From Myxococcus stipitatus (GTDB lineage: Bacteria; Myxococcota; Myxococcia; Myxococcales; Myxococcaceae), in NCBI RefSeq assembly GCF_037414475.1, contig NZ_CP147913.1, positions 4,526,001 to 4,590,000 on the forward strand: 64,000 bases of DNA, given 5' to 3'. The position numbers were made by a program, and so were the translations under genes. How positions within the stretch are numbered: the first letter of the stretch is position 1; each line of letters starts with the position of its first letter. Below are positions 45,470 through 54,773 of this stretch, one piece after another. Below the pieces are notes generated by a model. The model was not told the DNA's origin, ran no database searches, and was given only the letters and a program-made list of their open reading frames with translations.

Positions 45470-46702
45470 TCAGCAGCGCGGCACCAGGAACAGCCCTCCG
45501 AGCAGCAGCAGCAGCGACACCACCACCCAGGCGCTCGCCCACGTGAGTCTTCGCGCGAGTGTCCTCTGCTGGCGCGCCACGGGCGTTTCGACGGAGGAGG
45601 CGTCGCGCGAAGTGATGCGCGGGCCGGATGCGTGGGCCGTGGGCCTTGGATGCGCGGGTGCGCTGCCCGGCGGCGGCCTCCTCACGGACCTGCGGGGCAG
45701 GGGCGCGGGCCAGGGCCCGAGGACGGAGGGCTCGCTGGAGGGATTCCGGCGCTCCGAGGAGGGGCTCTCCGTGGGAGGGCGCGAGAAGAGCGGCCTGTCC
45801 CAGTCATGTGTCGCGGCGCCGAGCGCCACTTCGAGCGCGGCGTGCAGCGCGCCTCCATCCTGGTAGCGCTCCTCGGGGCGCTTGCGGAGGAGCTGTTGGG
45901 AGATGAGCTCCAGCGCGAGCGGGACGTGCTCGTTCAGCGTGGAGGCAGGTGCGGGCATGCGTGTCTCGATGTACTCGGCCAGGACCTCTCGCGGCAGCGT
46001 GGGCGAGAAGGCCGGTGTCCCCGTGAGCACCTCGTGCAGCGTCACGCCCAGGGCATAGAGGTCATCGGTGGCGCGGAAGGCATAACGCGCGTCGCGCCGG
46101 GAGTGGTTCTCCCGGTGGAAGCGGAGGGCCTCGGGGCTGCGGTAGCGGGGGGTGCCCGGTGGGAGGGGCCCCTCGGTGAGGGGTTGGGATTCGGCGTGGT
46201 TGGCGCTGCCGAAGTCCACCAGGATGGGCGAGTCATCGGCGGCGCGCACGAGGATGTTGGAGGGCTTGAGGTCTCGGTGGAAGACATTGCGCGAGTGCAG
46301 CTCTCCCAGGGTCCACGCCAGCTGTGAGAACAGCCGCGCCACGCGGCGCGCGGAGGGGGCCTCGCGCTTCACCCAGGCGGAGAGCGTGGCGCCCTCCACG
46401 TAGTCGAGGACGACGTAGTGATAGCCGGTGCGGGCATCGGGCCAACGCCCGTGGGCCCAGACCCGGACGACGTGGGGATGGACCGCGTGGAGCAGACACG
46501 CGAGCTCCCGGACGGCTCGCGCGTCCGTCCGGTCCAGGTCGTCACTGCCCGGTCCTCGCAACGCGAACTTGAGCGCGTGCAGCCGGCCGCCGCTCTCCAC
46601 CTGGAACACCGCGCCGAAGGCCCCTTGGCCCAGCCGCGCCATGACACGCCACGGGCCGACCTTCATCCCCGGACGCAAGGCGAGTGGATGACCCGCCATC
46701 AT
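45470..46702 (-). CDS. Eukaryotic-like Ser/Thr protein kinase
   Basis: The 410-residue product has the Hanks fold: glycine loop RLGQGAFGAVF (about 22-32), LKFAL with the ATP lysine, catalytic HRDLKPSN near 145, and DFGSANH near 165 followed by GTPRYRSPEAL. The C-terminal 130 residues are proline/serine-rich and end with a membrane helix (ASAWVVVSLLLLLGGLFLV) at the extreme C-terminus. It would sit in the inner membrane with the kinase in the cytoplasm. GGAGG precedes the chosen ATG at 46702. Confidence 0.92.
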   Translation of the reverse strand: MMAGHPLALRPGMKVGPWRVMARLGQGAFGAVFQVESGGRLHALKFALRGPGSDDLDRTDARAVRELACLLHAVHPHVVRVWAHGRWPDARTGYHYVVLDYVEGATLSAWVKREAPSARRVARLFSQLAWTLGELHSRNVFHRDLKPSNILVRAADDSPILVDFGSANHAESQPLTEGPLPPGTPRYRSPEALRFHRENHSRRDARYAFRATDDLYALGVTLHEVLTGTPAFSPTLPREVLAEYIETRMPAPASTLNEHVPLALELISQQLLRKRPEERYQDGGALHAALEVALGAATHDWDRPLFSRPPTESPSSERRNPSSEPSVLGPWPAPLPRRSVRRPPPGSAPAHPRPTAHASGPRITSRDASSVETPVARQQRTLARRLTWASAWVVVSLLLLLGGLFLVPRC

Positions 46703-47102
46703 GGCGTCTGCCTCCAGACAGCGAGGCGCGGGGGCCTCGAGGGGACTCGTGACACGGTGCTCCCACCCGGGACTTCGCACCGGGCGCCGGCTCCGAGGCG
46801 CCGCGCGCCGGGCTGCCTCCGTGTCTCCGGTTCGGGGGGGATGGCGGACCTGCGAGGGAAGGGGGCAATCATCGGCATGACCCTGGGGTGGGGTTGGAGC
46901 AATGGGTGACGACCTCCTGGGTCACAACCTAACAAGGTGTCTTCGCGTTGGGTGATGGAACAGGTAGGGTGGGTGACTGGTTTGTGCTTGCAAGGACAAG
47001 CGAACCCCTGGATTCCGCGCACCCAGCCCCGCAACCCGCGCGAGAGCCGTGGGGCGCTCGTGAGCGCAGGGCTTTTCCGTCACACGCAGGGCGGCGGGTG
47101 AC
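46703..47102. other. Gene-free 400-base spacer
   Basis: No supported gene or clear RNA structure. It carries the promoter of the leftward kinase gene. Confidence 0.5.
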
Positions 47103-47414
47103 TCAGCGGCTGGGGGGCGGTTTCTGGGTGGGAGGCGGTGGCTTCTGGGGCGGGGGCGAAGGGGGCTCCTCGCCGGAGGGGAGCTGGGGCAGGGGCCACC
47201 CCTCGAACAGGGGCCAGGCGCGGTACATGGAGCGGCGCTCCTCGGGCGTGAGCGGTGGGGGCTGCGGCTCCTCGCGCCGGAGATGACGCGCGGGGGCCGG
47301 CACGGAGGGCGGAGGGGAGCGCAGCAGGATGATGGCCAGCACGGTGCACACCACGGCCATCACCGCGATGCTCCAGGCCCGGGCGGGGCCTCTCAATCCC
47401 CTGTGTGCCTCCAC
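47103..47414 (-). CDS. Small proline-rich membrane protein next to the CLC channel
   Basis: The 103-residue product has one membrane helix (about 15-32: SIAVMAVVCTVLAIILL) and then a long proline-rich tail (PPPLTPEERRSMY..., PPPQKPPPPTQKPPP). GTG start with AGAGGA upstream. It starts 11 bases after the CLC gene on the same strand, so the two are probably one transcript. No family recognised. Confidence 0.55.
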   Translation of the reverse strand: MEAHRGLRGPARAWSIAVMAVVCTVLAIILLRSPPPSVPAPARHLRREEPQPPPLTPEERRSMYRAWPLFEGWPLPQLPSGEEPPSPPPQKPPPPTQKPPPSR

Positions 47415-47425
47415 GTGTCAGTCCT

Positions 47426-49234
47426 CTAGAACGTGCCCTCTCTCAACACGTCCATCTTGGAGATGGTTCCGAGCAGCCGCCGGCCGCTGTCCACCACGGG
47501 CAGCCGTTCGAGCGCCGTCTGGGTGAAGCGGGAGGCCACCTCGCTCAGCGACATCTCCGGGGTGATGGGCTTCACCTCCGTGTCCATGATGTCCTCCGCG
47601 ATGGTGGCATGGAGCAGCGAGTGGTCCGGCAGGTGTCCCTTGAGGTCATCCAGCACCAGCGCGCCCCGGTAGAGGCCCTGGTCGTCGGTGACGTAGAGGT
47701 CCTCGCCCGCGGGGAGCTCCAGGAGCATCGCGACGACCTCCGGGAAGGGCGTGGAAGGAGAGACACGTCGCTGCACGGGCTTGAGCAGCGCGCGCGCGCC
47801 TTCCTGCCGGAGCCATTGAGGGATGGTGGCCGGCATGCGCACGTTGCGGCGGTTGAGCACGGAGGTGTAGAGCGACTCCGGCTCGAGCCTGCGGCTGATG
47901 GCCGTGGACACCACCGCGCTGAGCATCAACGGCAGCACCAAGGGATAGTCCCCGGTGAGCTCGAAGATGAGCAGCACCGCGGACACCGACGCGTGAGTGG
48001 TGCCCGCCAGCACCGCGCCCATGCCCAGCAGGGCATACGCGCCGCTGGGGGCGCTGCCTGGAAACAGCCGCTCGGACAGGGCTCCGAACGCGCCTCCCAG
48101 CATGGCGCCGTAGAACAGCGACGGCGTGAAGAGCCCTCCCGGCACCCCCGCGCCCGCGCACAGGGAGGTGAGCGCCAGCTTCGCCAGGGGCAGCACCAAC
48201 AGCAGCAGCAGGGGCATCCGTCCCAGCAGCGCGGAGTTCACGGCGTCGTAGCCATTGCCCAGCAGCTGCGGCAGCCACACCGCGGTGACTCCCACGACGC
48301 TCATCGCCACCACCGGAAGGAACGGGGCGAGCCAGAACGAGGCCCGGTCCAACAGGTCCGACATCACGTTGATGCCGCGCACGTAGAGCGCGGAGGCCCC
48401 GCCCAACAGCACCCCCAGCACCAGCGCCAGCACGAGCTCGCGAGGGTGGAGCAGCGTGTAGCCGGGGATGACGTAGCTGGGATGGTTGGCGATGAGCATC
48501 CGCGAGACGAGCGTCGCCACCACGCAGGAGACGACGATGGGGCCGAACAGCTCCAGCGCGAAGCTGCCCAGCAACACCTCCAGCCCGAAGAGGGCCGCGC
48601 CGATGGGCACGTTGTACGCGGACGCCATGCCCGCCGAGGCGCCACACGCCACCAAGAGGCGCGTCTGGCCCGCGTTCAGCCGGAGCCACTGCGCGAGCGC
48701 GGAGCCGCTCGCCGCCCCCGTGGACAAGAGCGCGCCCTCGCGTCCCAGCGGCGCGCCCAGGGCCACCGCCATGATGGAGACCAGTCCGCGCAGCAGCGCG
48801 CGGGGGAGGGGCAGGCGGCCGGAGCGGACCCAGATGGACTCGATGATGCCCGCGGTGCCGTGGCCCCGCAGGGGCCGCCCCACGACGAGGGACAGCAGCG
48901 TCACCAGCGCGCCGCCCAGGATGGGGATGAGCACGCGCCGCCAGGTGGGCGCCGCCGCCACGCCGGAGAGGAAGTCCTCCGACTGGCTCCGCCAGAAGAG
49001 CTCCTGGGTGAAGCGCAGCACCTTGAGCAGCCCCGCCGCGCCCAGGCCCGCGATGAGCCCCACCGCCACCACCAGCAGCCAGAAGCGCTTCTCCATCCCC
49101 GTGAGGCTTCGCAGGAAGTCCCGCACGGAGTGGTGGAAGCGCCGCGCCACATTGACGCCCGGCGGGCCTGCCCCGGTGCCGGGCTGGGTGATGGATGGAG
49201 AGGCCACGCCGGTCCAAGCTAGGCACCCGGTCAT
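47426..49234 (-). CDS. CLC-family chloride channel/transporter with CBS domains
   Basis: The 602-residue product has a CLC membrane core and two C-terminal CBS domains (about 455-600). Selectivity motifs are recognisable: RGHGTAGIIESIW in place of the first GSGIP motif, GAPLGREGALLSTGAASG (GREGx), and GVPGGLFTPSLFYGAMLGG (GxFxP). The replaced GSGIP suggests a subclass with different ion handling. CBS domains often bind nucleotides and gate CLC proteins. Confidence 0.9.
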   Translation of the reverse strand: MTGCLAWTGVASPSITQPGTGAGPPGVNVARRFHHSVRDFLRSLTGMEKRFWLLVVAVGLIAGLGAAGLLKVLRFTQELFWRSQSEDFLSGVAAAPTWRRVLIPILGGALVTLLSLVVGRPLRGHGTAGIIESIWVRSGRLPLPRALLRGLVSIMAVALGAPLGREGALLSTGAASGSALAQWLRLNAGQTRLLVACGASAGMASAYNVPIGAALFGLEVLLGSFALELFGPIVVSCVVATLVSRMLIANHPSYVIPGYTLLHPRELVLALVLGVLLGGASALYVRGINVMSDLLDRASFWLAPFLPVVAMSVVGVTAVWLPQLLGNGYDAVNSALLGRMPLLLLLVLPLAKLALTSLCAGAGVPGGLFTPSLFYGAMLGGAFGALSERLFPGSAPSGAYALLGMGAVLAGTTHASVSAVLLIFELTGDYPLVLPLMLSAVVSTAISRRLEPESLYTSVLNRRNVRMPATIPQWLRQEGARALLKPVQRRVSPSTPFPEVVAMLLELPAGEDLYVTDDQGLYRGALVLDDLKGHLPDHSLLHATIAEDIMDTEVKPITPEMSLSEVASRFTQTALERLPVVDSGRRLLGTISKMDVLREGTF

Positions 49235-49519
49235 CCGTGCGCCGCGTCCCTGTTCCTGACCGCCCTTGAACAGCGGAGGTTGTCCGGTTTCTTGCTGCGA
49301 TTTGCTGGGCGCGCGCCGTTCTCAATGTGTCAGAGGCTGACATTTCCTCTCGAAGAGGCCCGCGAGGTTTGCCGGGTGTCACCTCGGGGGCACGCGCTGT
49401 CCTGGTGACGAGGTGTGCCGAAGCGTGGGAAGGATGCCCCCCTGACTCACGGCCGAGCCGTTGTCCTTCACGCGGCTGTCCAACCCCGTCGGCCGGTGCC
49501 TCACTCAAGGAAACGCTTC

Positions 49520-50704
49520 ATGTCCAAAGCCTTGCTCGAAGCCATTGCCAAGAAGGATGTCTCCGCCGTGAAGCAGGAGGTCGCGAAGGCGGACTGGAGC
49601 GTCCGCGACGAGTTCGGGCGGACGGCGCTGAGCGTGGCGGCCTCGCAAGCGGGCGAGCAGTCGACGGAGGTGCTGCGGGTGCTGCTCGACGCGGGCGCCG
49701 ACGTGAATGCGTCGCAGGACGAGGACAGCGAGGAGGAGGAGGGGTGGACCGCGCTGCACCAGGCCTGCCTCAAGGGCACGTTCCCCTCGGCCATCGACGC
49801 GGTGACGCTGCTGCTGGAGCGCGGCGCCAAGGCGGATGGGAGCAGCAAGGCGGCGGGAGTGACGCCACTGGAGCTGGCGCTCACCACGCACCACCTGGGC
49901 ATCGCGGAGGCGCTGCTCAAGGCGGGGGCTCAACCCGACGCGGTGGGCACGCAGGGCATGTCCCCGCTGCATCGGGTGGTCGCCCTGTTCCGGGAGCGCT
50001 CGGAGAAGGGGAAGTATCCGGCGGGCGCGGTGGCGAAGATGGCCGTCGACGCCGTCAAGCTGCTGCTCGCCCATGGGGCGAAGCCCCAGACGCGGGACTC
50101 GAAGGGCGAGACGGCGCTGGCCAAGGCCCTGCTCTACAAGCTGCCGGAGGACTTCATCCTGGTGCTGGTGAACGCGGGTGCGCCGCTGGACGAGTGGGTG
50201 GACCTGGGCCAGCCGCCCAAGAAGGTGCTCGTCACGCCCGCGTCCATGGCGGTGGGCCTGGGCCAGCCGGTCTCCGTGATTGTCGCCATGCTGAAGACGG
50301 GGCTGGACACGACGAAGCCCGTCGCGCCGGATGCGCAGAACCTGATGCACTACGCGGCGATGAAGCGCTTCGACGCGCTCCAGATGATTCTGGAGCACCG
50401 GCCGGAGCAGGACGTCAACGTGCGCGATGAGTCGGGCGCCACGCCGCTGTTCCTGTCGTCGTGGGTGGGCATCTCCAGCGCGGTGAAGGCGCTGCTCGCG
50501 CGGGGCGCCAATCCGAACATCCCGGACAGCGACGGCAACATGCCGCTGCACACCGCCGCGAAGAACGACCACGACTCCGTCGTGAAGCTGCTGCTGGAGG
50601 CGGGCGCGGACAAGAGCGCGCGCAACGCGAACGGACAGACGGCGGAGGACCGGGCGCGCGCCGAGGGCCACACGACGGTGGCGAAGCTCTTGAGCGGAAC
50701 CTGA
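49520..50704 (+). CDS. Ankyrin-repeat protein
   Basis: The 394-residue soluble protein is built of ankyrin repeats: DEFGRTALSVAAS, EEGWTALHQACLKG, GVTPLELALTTHHLGIAEALLKAGA, GMSPLHRVVALF, and at the end ESGATPLFLSSW and DGNMPLHTAAKNDHDSVVKLLLEAGADKSARNANGQTAEDRA (read in pieces). The acidic insert DEDSEEEE around residue 75 interrupts one repeat. No signal peptide, so it is likely a cytoplasmic binding protein. The start at 49520 is where the protein begins with MSKALLEAIAKKD. Confidence 0.88.
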   Translation: MSKALLEAIAKKDVSAVKQEVAKADWSVRDEFGRTALSVAASQAGEQSTEVLRVLLDAGADVNASQDEDSEEEEGWTALHQACLKGTFPSAIDAVTLLLERGAKADGSSKAAGVTPLELALTTHHLGIAEALLKAGAQPDAVGTQGMSPLHRVVALFRERSEKGKYPAGAVAKMAVDAVKLLLAHGAKPQTRDSKGETALAKALLYKLPEDFILVLVNAGAPLDEWVDLGQPPKKVLVTPASMAVGLGQPVSVIVAMLKTGLDTTKPVAPDAQNLMHYAAMKRFDALQMILEHRPEQDVNVRDESGATPLFLSSWVGISSAVKALLARGANPNIPDSDGNMPLHTAAKNDHDSVVKLLLEAGADKSARNANGQTAEDRARAEGHTTVAKLLSGT

Positions 50705-50719
50705 AGCACCCGCGCGGCC

Positions 50720-50749
50720 CGGGGTGGCCCCGCTCAAGCGGCCACCCCG
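50720..50749. terminator. Bidirectional hairpin between convergent genes
   Basis: CGGGGTGGCC (50720-50729) pairs perfectly with GGCCACCCCG (50740-50749) around a ten-base loop, between the ankyrin gene and the leftward gene ending at 50763. No T-run follows on either strand. Confidence 0.6.
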
Positions 50750-50762
50750 AGCCCACGGTTCA

Positions 50763-53615
50763 TCAGTTGTCGACGAAGAAGTTGAAGCGCTGGACCGTGG
50801 AGTTGCCCACGCCGTCGCTCATCCACACGTCGATGGTGTGCGAGCCATCCAGCAGCTCGCGCGTGTCGAGCGTCGCGGTCCACGTGCCGTCACCCTGGAG
50901 CGTGCCGGCGCGGATGCCGGACATGTCCCGGCTGAAGCCGACGTTGGACACGGTGGTGAGGTTGTCGGTGACGCGGGCGCGCAGGGTGATGGTGCCGGCG
51001 GCGGTGCTGCCCTCGGTGGGGGACAGCAGCGTGGCGGTGGGGGCCTGCACGTCGTAGCGCACCGTGCGCGTGAGGGTGGAGGTGACGCCCGTCTCGCTGG
51101 TGGTGATGATGCTGATGTTGTTGATGCCGGGGGTGAGCGTGAGCGTCGTCTGCACCGCGCCGCCGCCGCGAGCCACCGGCATGGGCGCGCCGCCGTTGAT
51201 GCGCACCGTCGTCGAGGACAGGGACTGGACGTTGACGGTGTAGTTGAGCGCGTGGTTGGCGAGCGGCCCGTAGAGCTGGCCGTCACCCGGGTTGGTGGAG
51301 ACCGTCGGCTGGCCGGGGTCCACCCAGACGGTGACCAACTTCTCCGTCACGTTGAAGGCGCTGTCCGTGGCGCGCACGAGGATGACCTGGTTGCCCGTGT
51401 TCATGGGGACGGTGTGCTCCACCGTGCCGTTGCCGAACTCGAGCAGCGACGTGGCCACCCACTGCGTCTCCACGCGCACCGGCGTCTGGTCCTGCACCGA
51501 CGACGTCACCACCACGTTGGTGCTGCTCAGCGCGGCGCCGTTCGAGGGCGAGAGGATGGTGAGGACGGGCGCCACGCGGTCCACCGTCAGGTTGACCTGC
51601 TTGGTGGTGACACCGCCGAAGCTGTCGCGCGCGGTGAGCTGGATGATGTTGGGGCCTTCCTGCAGGGTGATGGTCGTGTAGATGAGGCCGCCGTTGCCCG
51701 GGGTGAGCGGGATGGTGGTGGAGCCGTTGATGATGAAGGCCGCGTAGGTGACGACGGCGCCCGGGGCGCGCGGCGTGGCGTAGCCCCAGATGTCCAGCGT
51801 CGTCTCGCGGGTGAAGGCCGGCGGGTTGCCGATGGTGACCATGGGCGTCAGGTGCGGGAACGGGGCGATGACGACGGTGCGCGAGTCGGTGCTGCCCAAG
51901 AGGTTGGCCAGGGGCGGCGTGCGCTCCACGCCCGAGTACACCGCGCGGAAGTCCTGCGGACCGGTGACGTTCCACGTGTCGGTGGGCGGCACCCAGTTGA
52001 AGGTGAACAGGCCATCGCCGTCCACGTCCGCGTCTCCGCCCACGGGCACGCCCGCGACGTAGAAGGTGACGACGCCCCGGTTGGGACCGGTGACGGGCAT
52101 GTTGGCGGAGTCGCGCACGCGGGCGGACAACACGTTGCCGTTGCCGATGGTGATGGTCGCGTTGACGGCCGGCGTCTGGATGGTGGTGGTGGTGGGCAGA
52201 CCGGTGACGGGCGGCAGGGGCGGGGTGTACGCGGTGGCGCGGGCGGAGCCGGACACGCCGGGCGCGCCGCCCGAGTTGGCGACGAGCGTGAACTCCGACG
52301 TCAGCGCGGGAATCAGGTTCGAGGGCGCGGTGACGGTGACGGTGACATTGGCGTCGTCACCCGCGGGCAGGAAGAGGCTGATGGGGGTGGGGAAGGACGC
52401 CCAGCCGGGCAGGCCGCCCGTGGTGTTGAGCGTATAGGTGTCCGCCTGGTAGCCGTGGTTCTTCACGTTGAAGGTGAAGGTGACCTGCTGCGCCTGCTGC
52501 GAGCCGATGGCCAGCTCCTTGCGCGCCTCGCCCACGACGGAGACGTGCACGCTGAAGTCGCCGTAGCAGGACAGGCCCAGGGACGCGAACGTGGTGGGGA
52601 TGTCGAAGGTGGCGGAGCCGGTGCGCCAGCTGCCGTCGGCGGCCTGGCGCGTCTTGAGCCACTCGATGCTGCTGCGCACGCGCGGGTCGGTGGCGGGCTC
52701 GCGGCCCGCGAGGCACAGCGCGTAGATGGCGCTGCCGGTGGCCACGTCGTTGGCGGCGCCGTTGGGCAGGTCACCCCAGCCCGGGTTGCCGGGCGAGGTG
52801 CGCGTGAGCAGGCGGTTGGCCAGGGTGTCGATGGCGGCGGTGTTGGCGTTGCTCGGGCCGGGGCCCGCGGCCTTCAGGCCCACCACGGCCCAGGCCACCT
52901 GGAAGGTGTAGGGCATGCCGTTGCCGGGGGCGCTGGTGTCTCCGTTGTCCAGGTTGGCCCGGAGGTAGGCCGCCGCGCGGTCCAGCGCGGTCTGGTACTG
53001 CGCGGCGCGCGCGGGGTCCACGCGCTGCTTGGCCTGGGCGATGCCCGTCATGATGCGCGCGGTGGTGGGCACGCTGCCATGGTCCACCGGGAAGCTGGCG
53101 TGGTCGGACGCCCACCGGCCGCTGGCCTCCTGCGTGCTCAGCGCCCAGTTGGCCGCGGCGACGAGCGACGCGCTGTACTGCGTGGAGACGTTCTGGTCAT
53201 ACCCGGCGAGGCCGAAGGTCGCGTAGGACGTCTTCTCGTTGCGGAAGTCGCTGGTGCCGTGAATCCACGAGCCGTTGGCCAGCTGCTCGTTCTTGATGCG
53301 CAGGCCCAGCGCCTCCAGGTTGGCCTGGTTCGTCTGGCCGTTGGCCGCGACGACGGTCATGTCGTAGCCGTTGGCCCGGGCGGCGGCCAGGCCGTAGGTG
53401 CTGGCACCCACGCGGTGGCAGGCCGCGCAGTTGTTGGCGTTGACCCAGGTGACGACGTCCGCGCTCAGGAAGTTGATGGCGCGCTGGGTGGACTGCGAGT
53501 TGGTTTGGGTCTGCGCCGAGGACGGCGTGGACAGGACGGCGACACACAACGCCAACAGGCCGGCGAAGGCCTGTGGACGCACGCGCCGCCACGACGTGAG
53601 GACACGGGTGGACAT
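50763..53615 (-). CDS. Large secreted protein: CxxCH motif, prenyltransferase-like repeats, Ig-like domains
   Basis: The 950-residue product has a signal peptide (about 12-34, LLALCVAVLSTPSSAQ). A CAACH haem-c-type motif near residue 63 (NNCAACHRVG) comes first, followed by an alpha/alpha-toroid region (about 70-360) with the repeated ANWALSTQEASGRW, AAYLRANLDN and EWLKTRQAADGSW pattern seen in prenyltransferase/squalene-cyclase-like folds. Several Ig-like beta domains follow (about 370-950; LTVDRVAPVLTILSPSNGAALSSTNV is typical). It is likely a periplasmic or surface protein. Whether haem is really bound is not shown. GGGAG precedes the ATG at 53615; the longer upstream frame lacks a signal peptide. 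Confidence 0.75.
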   Translation of the reverse strand: MSTRVLTSWRRVRPQAFAGLLALCVAVLSTPSSAQTQTNSQSTQRAINFLSADVVTWVNANNCAACHRVGASTYGLAAARANGYDMTVVAANGQTNQANLEALGLRIKNEQLANGSWIHGTSDFRNEKTSYATFGLAGYDQNVSTQYSASLVAAANWALSTQEASGRWASDHASFPVDHGSVPTTARIMTGIAQAKQRVDPARAAQYQTALDRAAAYLRANLDNGDTSAPGNGMPYTFQVAWAVVGLKAAGPGPSNANTAAIDTLANRLLTRTSPGNPGWGDLPNGAANDVATGSAIYALCLAGREPATDPRVRSSIEWLKTRQAADGSWRTGSATFDIPTTFASLGLSCYGDFSVHVSVVGEARKELAIGSQQAQQVTFTFNVKNHGYQADTYTLNTTGGLPGWASFPTPISLFLPAGDDANVTVTVTAPSNLIPALTSEFTLVANSGGAPGVSGSARATAYTPPLPPVTGLPTTTTIQTPAVNATITIGNGNVLSARVRDSANMPVTGPNRGVVTFYVAGVPVGGDADVDGDGLFTFNWVPPTDTWNVTGPQDFRAVYSGVERTPPLANLLGSTDSRTVVIAPFPHLTPMVTIGNPPAFTRETTLDIWGYATPRAPGAVVTYAAFIINGSTTIPLTPGNGGLIYTTITLQEGPNIIQLTARDSFGGVTTKQVNLTVDRVAPVLTILSPSNGAALSSTNVVVTSSVQDQTPVRVETQWVATSLLEFGNGTVEHTVPMNTGNQVILVRATDSAFNVTEKLVTVWVDPGQPTVSTNPGDGQLYGPLANHALNYTVNVQSLSSTTVRINGGAPMPVARGGGAVQTTLTLTPGINNISIITTSETGVTSTLTRTVRYDVQAPTATLLSPTEGSTAAGTITLRARVTDNLTTVSNVGFSRDMSGIRAGTLQGDGTWTATLDTRELLDGSHTIDVWMSDGVGNSTVQRFNFFVDN

Positions 53616-53778
53616 GGTGCTCCCAGAGGTGAGGTGTGGACGCCAGTCATTGGCGCCCAGACGCGATACCTCCGAGGCCTTAGGTCGTGTGGGGCCGCTG
53701 CTCCCCGCGGGGACGGGGATTCCGGTACGTGCTGCGAGCTCTCCGCAGGTATCGCGTATCCACGAAATACTTAAACTC

Positions 53779-53820
53779 TGCTGAAAATGTCCAGTCACCG
53801 AAAACAGGACAGTTTCAGCA
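53779..53820. promoter_or_regulatory. AT-rich inverted repeat upstream of the CxxCH/Ig protein
   Basis: TGCTGAAAATGTCC (53779-53792) and GGACAGTTTCAGCA (53807-53820) form 14-bp arms with one mismatch around a 14-base spacer, in an AT-rich patch of otherwise GC-rich DNA. This fits an operator for a dimeric regulator of the leftward gene, or a terminator for the gene ending at 53930. The rest of 53616-53929 shows no gene. Confidence 0.5.
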
Positions 53821-53929
53821 ATAACGGGGTTTTAGGTGACCCCATCCTTCCGTGGGAGCGCGGAGTGGATTCCTCGTCCGCGATGACCCGGAGGAGGGAC
53901 ATCGCGGACCTGGGGCCGTGACGTGGGCG

Positions 53930-54610
53930 TCACCACTTCCCGAAGCCGATGGCCAGGGTGGCGCCGACGGTGAAGGGAGAGTCGAATCCCTTGCGTGTGT
54001 CATCCCAGCCGCCGCGCACGACGAGCATGTAGTTGAGGCAGGGGCAGTTGCCCTGGATGCCGATGCTGGCGCGCACGGGGACCTCGAGCTGCCCCGTCTG
54101 CGGCACCATGAGCGCGGCGCCCTGCAACCCGGCGAAGACCTCCAACCAGGTCCTGTGGCCCATGGGCACGAGCCAGTGGTTGATGGTCAATCCCAGGGTG
54201 GGGCCGAGCGCGGCGTCCTCGCTGGTGCGTGAGGCGGTCCGCACGTGGAGGCCCACTTGGGTGGCCAGGTTGTGGATGGCGCCTCGGGTCTCCTGCCAGT
54301 CGTCGACGGCGCTCAACCGGTAGGCGGCTTCGACGCTGACCGCGCCATTCTTGTAGCGCTGGCGTGCCTCGAGCGCGAGGCCATCCTGCTCGTTGGTGCA
54401 GCCGAAAGGGAGGAAGGCGCCGGTCCCCATCTCCTCCGTGCCGATGAGCACGTCGACTTGAATCCAGCGGTCCTGGAAGGTGGGCAGCGACATCAGGGGC
54501 ACCTCCGCGGACGAGGTGCCGGGGCTCAAGAGGCCGCAGAGCAGGCCCAGGGACAGCACACCGCGCAGGATGAGGTTTCTGAAGACACACGACTTCCGCT
54601 GATGCTCCAC
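53930..54610 (-). CDS. Predicted exported envelope protein
   Basis: The 226-residue product has a signal peptide (about 12-36, GVLSLGLLCGLLSPGTSSAE). Its mature part alternates hydrophobic and polar residues (WIQVDVLIGTEEMG, ATQVGLHVRTAS, LGPTLGLTINHWLVPMG, FTVGATLAIGFGKW) and ends in an aromatic-terminal strand, the pattern of a small outer-membrane beta-barrel. I cannot assign a family. GTG start. Confidence 0.6.
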   Translation of the reverse strand: MEHQRKSCVFRNLILRGVLSLGLLCGLLSPGTSSAEVPLMSLPTFQDRWIQVDVLIGTEEMGTGAFLPFGCTNEQDGLALEARQRYKNGAVSVEAAYRLSAVDDWQETRGAIHNLATQVGLHVRTASRTSEDAALGPTLGLTINHWLVPMGHRTWLEVFAGLQGAALMVPQTGQLEVPVRASIGIQGNCPCLNYMLVVRGGWDDTRKGFDSPFTVGATLAIGFGKW

Positions 54611-54773
54611 GGTCCGGCTCCCTTCGGGTTGGATGGCCCTGAAGGTAGCGATGGACTGTTGTGACCATCATCACAGCAGTCTCACGGTTGCATCATGTGC
54701 GGCGTGCGCGCCGTGTTCGGAGGAGCCCTCGGCGCGGGGAGTGGCGCCGAGGGCTCGACTTCCGTTGTGCCGC

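Noticed and set aside
47405-49222. 605-codon plus-strand frame opposite the CLC gene
   Set aside because: Gln/His/Arg-rich antisense shadow of a clear CLC transporter.
51969-51982. GTTCCACGTGTCGG, possible extra parS inside the CxxCH/Ig gene
   Set aside because: Four mismatches in the right half-site, and it lies in coding sequence; chance match.
50724-53774. Plus-strand 1016-codon frame opposite the CxxCH/Ig protein
   Set aside because: Composition is shadow-like (Gly/Arg/Val runs), without a start site or motif.
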